DNA of 5,782 nt from JBCCZC01 sp039188505 (GTDB lineage Bacteria; Pseudomonadota; Gammaproteobacteria; Xanthomonadales; SZUA-38). Under the pieces are notes generated by a model, which was given only the letters and a program-made list of their open reading frames with translations, had not been told where the DNA came from and did no database searches. Both the position numbers and the translations under genes were made by a program. Below are positions 1 through 5,091 of this stretch, in pieces; position 1 is the first letter of the stretch, and each line of letters begins with the position of its first letter. The stretch lies in the NCBI GenBank assembly GCA_039188505.1, contig JBCCZC010000382.1, positions 1 through 5,782 of the forward strand, written 5' to 3'.

Positions 1-378
1 ATACCGCTGTATCTGATCTTCCACGCCGGCAACATCATCACCGCGCTCCCCGACTATCCCTCCGATCGGCAAGGTGGCAAGCGCACCTTCCCGGTCCGTT
101 ACGGTGAACCGATGGCTCGGCTCACGGCGCTCCTGGTTCTGGCCCTGGCTTACATCACGGTCGTTCCCACGAGTCCGCCGCTCGCGCCACCGTCTCTCGC
201 TGTCATTGTGATTCCAGCCGCGCTGCTGCTCGCCCTGATCGTCATCTCCGGCACGCTCCGGAAGGCCGATGCTGCGGCGTGGTCGGCCTGCAAGCGCTTC
301 GTCAACTGGACATCCGCGAGTCAGGCCTGGCTCCTGGGCGCCTGGGTGGTCGCCCTGCTGCTCGAGGGCCGCGCATGA
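1..378 (+). CDS. UbiA-family prenyltransferase, C-terminal part (5' truncated by window)
   Basis: Frame 1 is open from the first base to TGA, giving 125 residues with no start in the window. Residues 10-35 carry the second Asp-rich motif of UbiA-type intramembrane prenyltransferases: D18 and D22 in a DYPSD arrangement, followed by RQGGKRTFPVRYG. The family (MenA, UbiA and relatives) uses this motif to bind Mg2+ and the prenyl diphosphate while transferring the prenyl chain to an aromatic or other acceptor in the inner membrane. Three hydrophobic segments follow, at about residues 39-55, 60-82 and 105-122, as expected for the last helices. The first Asp-rich motif and the acceptor-side residues lie upstream of the window, so quinone synthesis cannot be told apart from specialised metabolism. 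An ATG at 112 falls after the motif and is not the start. The stop overlaps the next gene's ATG, suggesting a coupled operon with the two flavoproteins. Confidence 0.85.
   Translation: MPLYLIFHAGNIITALPDYPSDRQGGKRTFPVRYGEPMARLTALLVLALAYITVVPTSPPLAPPSLAVIVIPAALLLALIVISGTLRKADAAAWSACKRFVNWTSASQAWLLGAWVVALLLEGRA
364..368 (+). promoter_or_regulatory. Shine-Dalgarno for the first flavoprotein, inside the UbiA gene
   Basis: GAGGG ends 6 bases before the ATG at 375 and lies inside the last codons of the prenyltransferase gene. It supports 375 over the longer in-frame ATG at 279. Starting at 279 would add 32 residues ahead of the Rossmann strand that overlap the UbiA coding frame. Confidence 0.6.
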
Positions 379-1673
379 GAATCGCGATCATCGGTAGCGG
401 CATCGCCGGGCTCAGCGCCGCCTGGCGGCTGAGCCAGGACCATGAGGTCACGATCTTCGAGAAGTTCGGACACCTCGGCATGGATGCCCATTCGTTGGAC
501 GTGCGCGGGGAGGGCGGCAACGCCCGGGTCGATGTGCCCATGCGGGTCTTCTTCGATGGGTTCTATCCGACGCTGACCGCGCTTTACCGGGAGCTTGGAA
601 TCGAGTTCCGGCCGGTCAACTACTCGGCGTCCTTCGGTGAACTGCACGACGGGACCTACTTCCGGTATCACAACTACAAGTTCGCCGGGCTTTCGGTCCC
701 CTTCCTCAAGGGCAGTGGCGCACTCAAGGGGAAGTCCCTTCGGATCGGCTGGGAGATCCTGCGGTTCTTTCGTCGATCGCGGCAATCGCTGGCGCAGGGC
801 ATCTCGGACGACACCACGCTCGCGCGCTATCTGCAGGAGAACGGCTATTCCCGCGAGTTTGCCGAGGGCTTTCTCTATCCCGCCTTCTCCGGGATCTGCA
901 CGTGCAGCCAAGAGAGCATCCGCGCCTATCCGGCGCGGGTGATCCTTGAATATCTGAGCAGCGGACTGCTGTTCTCCTCGGTTCAGCGGGTCACGCGCGG
1001 AACCCAGGAGGTCGTCGAGCGGTTGGCTCGCGGCGTGCACCAGGTCAACCTCCACGCGCCGGTCGAGGGGATCGTCCGCGGCGATGCGGGTGTCGATGTC
1101 TTGACGGCAGGCGGCAGGCCAACCTTCGATCACGTGGTGATTGCCACGCAGGCCAATCAGGCCGGCCGGATCTTGCGGGACGCTTCGCCGGACGAACGCC
1201 GGCTGCTGGCCTCGTTCTCCTACGAGCCCAGCCGCGTGGTCATGCACCGGGACGCAAACCTTGCGCCCCCCGGTGGGCCCCGGGCCTGGGCACCGGTGAA
1301 TTTTCTCCTGTCCGATCCTGCGGCCGCGCCCATGGCGACGATCTGGATGAACGCCATCCAGGCCATACCCGGGACCGGACCAGTCTTCCAGACGTGGAAC
1401 CCCCTGATTGTGCCGGAGCCATCACTCGTGCTCGGGGAAGCCCACTTCGAACGACCGGTCGTCAATCGCGAGTCGCTGCGGGGACTCGAACTCCTGTCCC
1501 GGCTCCACCGGGAAGAACATCGCCGCATCTGGTTCTGCGGTTCCTATGCCGGGCACGGCATTCCGCTGCTTGAGAGTGCAACGACGTCGGCCCTTGCGGT
1601 CGCCGAAAGGCTGGGATGTCGACGGCCCTGGGGCACCGCGAAGCGGCCGGTCCATGAGGCGGTGCCGGGCTAG
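375..1673 (+). CDS. FAD-dependent amine-oxidase-like oxidoreductase (COG2907-like)
   Basis: A 432-residue flavoprotein. The N-terminus MRIAIIGSGIAGLSAAW holds the Rossmann GxGxxG (residues 7-12), with the ribose-binding acidic residue at E29 (VTIFEK). The following RVDVPMRVFFDGFYPTLTALYRELGIEF resembles the VDxG...YPxLxxLxxELG region of COG2907 predicted NAD/FAD-binding proteins. The end, WFCGSYAGHGIPLLESATTSALAVAERLG (about 386-414), is the second FAD contact and membrane-proximal helix typical of flavin amine oxidases, protoporphyrinogen oxidases and phytoene desaturases. The usual LGG after the acidic residue is LGMDAHS here. The start was chosen because the Rossmann strand begins at once, a GAGGG lies 6 bases upstream, and ATGA overlaps the UbiA stop. 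The substrate is unknown; from context I infer a prenylated or isoprenoid compound. The protein has no signal peptide and is probably cytoplasmic or membrane-associated. Confidence 0.85.
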   Translation: MRIAIIGSGIAGLSAAWRLSQDHEVTIFEKFGHLGMDAHSLDVRGEGGNARVDVPMRVFFDGFYPTLTALYRELGIEFRPVNYSASFGELHDGTYFRYHNYKFAGLSVPFLKGSGALKGKSLRIGWEILRFFRRSRQSLAQGISDDTTLARYLQENGYSREFAEGFLYPAFSGICTCSQESIRAYPARVILEYLSSGLLFSSVQRVTRGTQEVVERLARGVHQVNLHAPVEGIVRGDAGVDVLTAGGRPTFDHVVIATQANQAGRILRDASPDERRLLASFSYEPSRVVMHRDANLAPPGGPRAWAPVNFLLSDPAAAPMATIWMNAIQAIPGTGPVFQTWNPLIVPEPSLVLGEAHFERPVVNRESLRGLELLSRLHREEHRRIWFCGSYAGHGIPLLESATTSALAVAERLGCRRPWGTAKRPVHEAVPG

Positions 1674-1675
1674 CT

Positions 1676-3040
1676 GTGAACCCGAATACGACCCATGATG
1701 TTGCCGTCATCGGTGCGGGTCTCGGTGGAATAGCCACGGCGTACTTCCTCAAACACCAGTGTCCCCAGCTCGACGTCGTCGTAATCGATGAGCGTCAGCC
1801 GATGAGCTACACGAGCGCCCAGTCCGGGGACAACTATCGCAACTGGTGGCCCCACCCGGTGATGCGCGCGTTCACCGACGACAGCATCACGCTCGTCGAG
1901 CAGCTCGCCCGCGACAGCGAAAACGCCATCGCCTTGAAACGTCGCGGCTACCTGCTCGCAACGCGGCGGACGTCGGCTGACGACCTGGTCGCGGCTCTTC
2001 ACGCCGGCTACGCCGATCCATCGCTGGTGCGGGAGCACGGCGAGGCTGCGGGGGGCTACCGTCCGCCGGGCGCCGATTGGGCCGCAGAACCGGACGGCGT
2101 CGACGTGCTGTCCGGTCGTTTCCTGCTCGAGCGACACTTCCCGATGCTGTCCCGCGACATCCGCCATGTCCTGCACGTCAGGCGCGCAGGAGATTTCAGC
2201 GGCCAGCAGCTGGGGCAGCTGCTTCTGGAGCGCTTCCGGGAGCTGGGGGGGCAGCGCCGGCGCGCGAGGGTGGATCGGATCGAGAAGGCGGGCGGCTTCG
2301 CGCTGCAGTTGAGCGGCGGCGACGCGGTGGAGACGATCCTTGTCGATCGCGTGGTGCTTGCCGCGGGGCCGATGGTCGGAAAGCTGGCGAGCCCGCTCGA
2401 CATCGATCTGCCCATCGCCAATACCTATCAGCAGAAAGTCGCCTTCGAGGATGTGAAGGGCGCGGTCTCCAGGACCATGCCGTTTGCCATCGATCTCGAC
2501 GCGGCGAACTTTGCCTGGACCGACGACGAAGCCGCGTTTCTTGCGGAGGACCCGGGGACCCGCTGGCTGACCGGTGACCTTCCGGGCGGCCTGCATTGCC
2601 GGCCGGAGGGCTCGGGCCGCTGGGTCAAGATGGGCTGGGCCTGGAACCGCGAGCACAGCGAGCCGGCGGCGGAGCTCCTCGAAGACCCCCGGCGCCTGGA
2701 CCTGTTTCCCGAGCTGCTGATTCGCGCTGGCAGTCGGTTCCTGCCCGCGCTGGCCCCCTACCGCGAGGACATGCCGCGGCGGTACTCCCATTACGGCGGC
2801 TACTACACGATGACGGCCGAGAATTGGCCGCTGATCGGGCCGACGCCGGTCGACGGCGTGTTCCTCGTCGCGGCCCTGTCCGGTTTCGGCACCATGGCTG
2901 CCTGCGGCGCCGGTCGCCTGTGCGCCACCTGGATGAGCGAAGGCGAACTGCCGGCTTACGCCGACGCGCTGAGTCTCGGCCGCTATCGGAACGAGTCCCT
3001 CATGGCCGCGCTTCGCGGAGCGCCGCGCGGCGTCCTCTGA
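1676..3040 (+). CDS. FAD-dependent oxidoreductase, DAO / sarcosine-oxidase-like family
   Basis: A 454-residue protein starting with GTG. An in-frame TGA at 1655-1657 and the absence of any other suitable codon make 1676 the only plausible start. It lies 2 bases after the preceding stop, and I see no good Shine-Dalgarno, so termination-reinitiation is likely. Residues 8-39 form the FAD Rossmann fold: GAGLGG at 13-18 and acidic D38/E39 in VVVIDERQ. The DAO-family C-terminal signature is NWPLIGPTPVDGVFLVAALSGFG from N383, followed by GAGRLCATWM. Members oxidise the C-N bond of amino acids or amines using FAD. The region after the ribose-binding site, TSAQSGDNYRNWWPHP, differs from the usual TSG..GG pattern. 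As I recall monomeric sarcosine oxidase, its covalent-flavin Cys aligns here with Gly (about residue 375, before YYTMT), so FAD is probably bound non-covalently. The substrate is unknown. The protein has no signal peptide. Confidence 0.85.
   Translation: MNPNTTHDVAVIGAGLGGIATAYFLKHQCPQLDVVVIDERQPMSYTSAQSGDNYRNWWPHPVMRAFTDDSITLVEQLARDSENAIALKRRGYLLATRRTSADDLVAALHAGYADPSLVREHGEAAGGYRPPGADWAAEPDGVDVLSGRFLLERHFPMLSRDIRHVLHVRRAGDFSGQQLGQLLLERFRELGGQRRRARVDRIEKAGGFALQLSGGDAVETILVDRVVLAAGPMVGKLASPLDIDLPIANTYQQKVAFEDVKGAVSRTMPFAIDLDAANFAWTDDEAAFLAEDPGTRWLTGDLPGGLHCRPEGSGRWVKMGWAWNREHSEPAAELLEDPRRLDLFPELLIRAGSRFLPALAPYREDMPRRYSHYGGYYTMTAENWPLIGPTPVDGVFLVAALSGFGTMAACGAGRLCATWMSEGELPAYADALSLGRYRNESLMAALRGAPRGVL
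3017..3035. terminator. GC-rich hairpin at the convergent gene junction, possible weak bidirectional terminator
   Basis: CGCCGCGCGGCG (3021-3032) is a perfect 12-base palindrome. It is flanked by GGA on the left and TCC on the right, giving a 7-bp stem with one bulged G and a GCGC loop. It ends just before the TGA of the plus-strand flavoprotein and lies about 30 bases beyond the stop of the minus-strand gene. No T-tract follows on either strand and it is inside coding sequence, so a role in termination is uncertain. No better candidate exists in the 26-base gap 3041-3066. Confidence 0.2.
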
Positions 3041-3066
3041 GCTGGAGCTGCGGGACCTGCTCGTCA

Positions 3067-4143
3067 CTACGGCGCGGCGACATGATCGGGCCGCCACCGA
3101 GCCACGGCGGCCTCGCCGACCACCGCTGCAGCGTGCTCCTGGACGCGTTCCGGGGCGAGCAGGCCGCTTCTCAGGCCCGCCAGGAACCACGTCTCGAAGC
3201 TGCCGCCCGCATCGGCGAAGCCGTCCTCGCGCATGGCGTGGTAGAGCGCGGCCGCGAACAGGTGCATGCCGCCGTCAGCATGGCGCCAGCGTTGTCCCGG
3301 GTCCCTTGCAAAGCCCAGCCGGTCGGCCACGATCTGGTCGAGGGCCTGCGTCGCACCCTCGTTGATCACACCCATGAACGAGTTGTAGCCGAACTTCGGA
3401 TCGTGGTTCTCGACGATCGAGGTCAGCCAGGGATCCTCGCGGAGGGGCTCGAGCAGCCGGAGCAGCTCGGCGTCGTCCAGGTCGAAGGGCGGGTGGAAGA
3501 TCTCGTGCGCCGCGACGTGCAGCTGCGTGGTCGCCTTCCAACCGTGATACGCGACGAAGCGCTGGCCGAGGATCCGGATCCCGTAGGGCTGCGCGAAACG
3601 CGTGATGATCAGCTCGATGCCGGAGTCCAGCGGTCGGCCGAGCAGGCGCTCCTGCTCGGGAATGAGATCGTAGGGGCTGACGGCCGCCAGATTGCGTTCG
3701 ATGCTGGCGCTGATCTCCGGCAGCTGTGTTGAGCGGTACCAGTCCACGAAGCCGATGTCCCGTAGCGCCACCAGCGCCCGATGCACGACCGGCATCAGCG
3801 CTACGACCTGGTCGAAGCGCACGGGGTCCCAGTAGGGTGAGGCCCCGAGCCCTTCCCTGAGGTATGTAACCGGATCGGCGGCCGAGCGGATGACCGCCTC
3901 GAGGCTTTCGATCGGCCCGGCGGAGAAGTACAGCGCGAGGGAAGGACCGACGAGCCTGCCAGCACCGGCAAGCGTCGCGTGGATCTCGTCCAGCGCGGCA
4001 ACACCGTCTGCGCTCATCCGACCGCGCACCAGCGTGATGGACTCGCCGTAGTAGGTGGACTGCAGCTCGTCGCCCGCGGCGGCGCCGAGCAGCAGCAGGG
4101 CGTCGAGGCCCTCGGCCGGGCCGACCCGCCATTGGGTCCGCAT
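3067..4143 (-). CDS. Putative zinc metallopeptidase-like protein (HEIFH...NEG), frame lacking its signal peptide
   Basis: The intact frame encodes 358 residues from an ATG preceded by GAGGG at 4 bases. I do not recognise the family. H213-E-I-F-H217 in LHVAAHEIFHPPF is a zincin HExxH motif. INEGATQALDQ has E262, 45 residues further on, where gluzincin-type peptidases place their third zinc ligand. The zinc-binding role is therefore inferred from motif spacing, not from family recognition. The rest is an alpha-helical, acidic domain rich in Trp and Tyr. The start is doubtful. Immediately upstream, one base out of register, lies a good signal peptide (4220 to about 4155). A single extra C in the C6 tract would give a 384-residue secreted precursor. 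As written, the product would be cytoplasmic or the gene is frameshifted. The gene lies 75 bases downstream of a co-directional AraC regulator, which may control it. Confidence 0.65.
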   Translation of the reverse strand: MRTQWRVGPAEGLDALLLLGAAAGDELQSTYYGESITLVRGRMSADGVAALDEIHATLAGAGRLVGPSLALYFSAGPIESLEAVIRSAADPVTYLREGLGASPYWDPVRFDQVVALMPVVHRALVALRDIGFVDWYRSTQLPEISASIERNLAAVSPYDLIPEQERLLGRPLDSGIELIITRFAQPYGIRILGQRFVAYHGWKATTQLHVAAHEIFHPPFDLDDAELLRLLEPLREDPWLTSIVENHDPKFGYNSFMGVINEGATQALDQIVADRLGFARDPGQRWRHADGGMHLFAAALYHAMREDGFADAGGSFETWFLAGLRSGLLAPERVQEHAAAVVGEAAVARWRPDHVAAP

Positions 4144-4220
4144 GCCGCCCTCGGCGGCGTTCGCCGAGCCGGCCGGGGGGCGAGCAGCAGGATCGGCAGC
4201 AGGATCAGTACGTTCTTCAT
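4144..4220 (-). other. Out-of-frame signal-peptide start of the metallopeptidase-like gene (frameshift at C6/G6 run)
   Basis: An ATG at 4220 opens MKNVLILLPILLLA, a positively charged N-tip plus hydrophobic core. It is preceded by GGAAG (4231-4235) with a 10-base spacer. The frame then runs through six C (plus-strand G 4175-4180) into APRPARRTPP and ends at 4014 after 68 codons without family features. The other frame at the same place reads PPAGSANAAEGG and continues into the intact peptidase-like domain. Joining them by one added base gives MKNVLILLPILLLA followed by PPAGSANA and then AEGG, a textbook Sec signal peptide with an Ala-Asn-Ala cleavage site. This strongly suggests the true gene begins at 4220 and that one base has been lost, in the genome or in the assembly. 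Confidence 0.7.
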
Positions 4221-4230
4221 TATGGGTAGG

Positions 4231-4235
4231 CTTCC
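4231..4235 (-). promoter_or_regulatory. Shine-Dalgarno for the signal-peptide start at 4220
   Basis: The minus strand reads GGAAG, 10 bases before ATG 4220. It supports the upstream start for the metallopeptidase-like gene, although GAGGG at 4148-4152 could serve the internal ATG at 4143. Confidence 0.4.
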
Positions 4236-4295
4236 GGGCGTGGCGCTGTGCCCAAGTAGACGTCGGGAGTCCACCGGCGTCTTGAACGGAATTGA

Positions 4296-4952
4296 TCAGC
4301 AGCGTCCGAAGCGCGCCGGTGTCAGCCCCGTCGCCCGCTTCAGCAGCCGGGTCAGGTGCGGCTGGTCGCTGAACCCCGCTTCGGTCGCGGCGTCCGCCGG
4401 CCGGGCTCCAGCCGCCAGCAGCGCCATCGCGCACCGCAGGCGACGCTCCCGGCGAAGCTCTGCGGGGCCCAAGCCGAACCAGCGCTTGCAGGCCCGGCTG
4501 GCGTGCTCGGCAGTCACGCCGCAGGCGCGGGCGATGCTCGCGATGTCCGTACCGTCCTCGCTGGCCAGCAGCGCCGCCATCCGGGCGAGCCACGGCGCGG
4601 GCGCCAGCGCGTCGCAGCCACGCGCCTCCTCGAGCGCCGCGTGACCGGCCTGCACCGGGTCGCGGTCGGCCAATCGGCAGATGGCCTCGGGGTCTGCAGT
4701 CTCGACGGCGCGCAGCCCGTCCGTCGCGAGCACGGGCAGGTCGAGCACGACGGCGCCCTCGTGTCCGAAGCGGTTGGCGTGGGCGTGCCACGCCGGGTGG
4801 ACGATCATCATGCCGCGCGTGCAGGAGAAGCGGCCATCGACGCTCGTTTCGACGTAGCTGCCGTCGAGCACCAGGGCGGCGTAGGCGGCTGCGTGCCGAT
4901 GCGGCGCGAGGCGCGCCCGGGGGTTGAAGTTTGCTGGCCGACAGGGCTTCAC
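4296..4952 (-). CDS. AraC-family transcriptional regulator with N-terminal cupin domain (start uncertain: GTG 4952 or ATG 5039)
   Basis: The product is 218 residues from GTG 4952, or 247 from ATG 5039. In the longer numbering, the cupin-like sensor shows APHRH (H47, H49) in ARLAPHRHAAAYAALVLDGSY and a second His cluster HPAWHAH (81-87). The C-terminal AraC DNA-binding domain has helix-turn-helix 1 at about 166-189 (IASIARACGVTAEHASRACKRWFG) and helix-turn-helix 2 at about 214-235 (PADAATEAGFSDQPHLTRLLKRATG), ending in the family's TPARF. I prefer 4952 for three reasons. AGGAG within GAGGAG lies 11 bases upstream. The 29 codons between the two starts have only 17/29 G or C at position 3, against 24/29 in the next 29, and include AGA, CGA and CTT. 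The 5039 ATG is also buried in a hairpin. The gene is divergent from a second AraC gene and upstream of the metallopeptidase-like gene, its likeliest target. The effector is unknown. Confidence 0.85.
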   Translation of the reverse strand: MKPCRPANFNPRARLAPHRHAAAYAALVLDGSYVETSVDGRFSCTRGMMIVHPAWHAHANRFGHEGAVVLDLPVLATDGLRAVETADPEAICRLADRDPVQAGHAALEEARGCDALAPAPWLARMAALLASEDGTDIASIARACGVTAEHASRACKRWFGLGPAELRRERRLRCAMALLAAGARPADAATEAGFSDQPHLTRLLKRATGLTPARFGRC

Positions 4953-4963
4953 GCGACGGGCTG

Positions 4964-4969
4964 CTCCTC
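4964..4969 (-). promoter_or_regulatory. Shine-Dalgarno supporting the GTG start at 4952
   Basis: The minus strand reads GAGGAG, which contains AGGAG, 11 bases before GTG 4952. It matches the anti-Shine-Dalgarno better than the AGGGG upstream of ATG 5039, which also falls in a predicted stem. Confidence 0.45.
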
Positions 4970-5027
4970 GAGCCTGGAACCGGTGGCTTCGGACTTCGAT
5001 GTTTCTCACGCCGGGAAGGTTTGGAAG

Positions 5028-5064
5028 TGCCAGGACCATCGGGACTTCTGCCCCTGGTCCGGCA
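5028..5064 (-). repeat. Imperfect inverted repeat / RNA hairpin between divergent AraC genes
   Basis: On the minus strand the left arm TGCC-GGACCA-GGG (5064-5052) pairs with the right arm CCC-[GA]-TGGTCC-[T]-GGCA (5043-5028). This gives 13 base pairs with bulges of 2 and 1 bases around an 8-base loop. If transcribed from the minus strand, the stem contains both the AGGGG and the UG of the AUG at 5039. As DNA it could be a dyad operator in the shared promoter region. An 8-base palindrome, CAGGCCTG (5063-5070), abuts it. Confidence 0.5.
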
Positions 5065-5091
5065 GGCCTGGGGAGTCCTATCGTTCAGGGC

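Larger units (their letters stand above)
4953..5091. promoter_or_regulatory. Divergent promoter/operator region between two AraC-type regulators
   Basis: If the minus-strand regulator starts at GTG 4952, this is a 139-base non-coding region (52 bases if it starts at 5039). It must hold promoters for both regulators. It contains the inverted repeat at 5028-5064 and a near-repeat, TCGGACTTC at 4989-4997 against TCGGGACTTC at 5039-5048. GGAAG is also repeated at 5014 and 5023. No convincing -35/-10 pair was found. TATCGT at 5079-5084 could be a -10 for a nearly leaderless plus-strand transcript, since the plus-strand gene has only AGGG one base before its ATG. Confidence 0.4.

Noticed and set aside
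279..374. A longer N-terminus for the first flavoprotein, from ATG 279
   Set aside because: It would put 32 residues of out-of-frame UbiA sequence before the FAD-binding strand, while ATG 375 has a Shine-Dalgarno and the usual family start.
321..1247. A 308-codon minus-strand open frame antisense to the first flavoprotein
   Set aside because: It has no motif or plausible domain, and the opposite strand carries a well-supported gene.
2245..2251. A run of seven G inside the DAO-type gene as a possible frameshift site
   Set aside because: The reading frame and family-like sequence continue unchanged on both sides (RELGGQRRRARVDRIE), so there is no sign of a lesion here.
1670..3190. A 506-codon minus-strand open frame antisense to the DAO-type gene
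   Set aside because: It has no recognisable domain and shadow-like composition, and the opposite strand encodes a clear flavoprotein with FAD motifs. It is a high-GC antisense artefact.
2596..3732. A 378-codon plus-strand open frame spanning the convergent junction
   Set aside because: It overlaps the DAO-type gene out of frame and then runs antisense to the metallopeptidase-like gene. The composition is Arg/Ala-rich with no domain.
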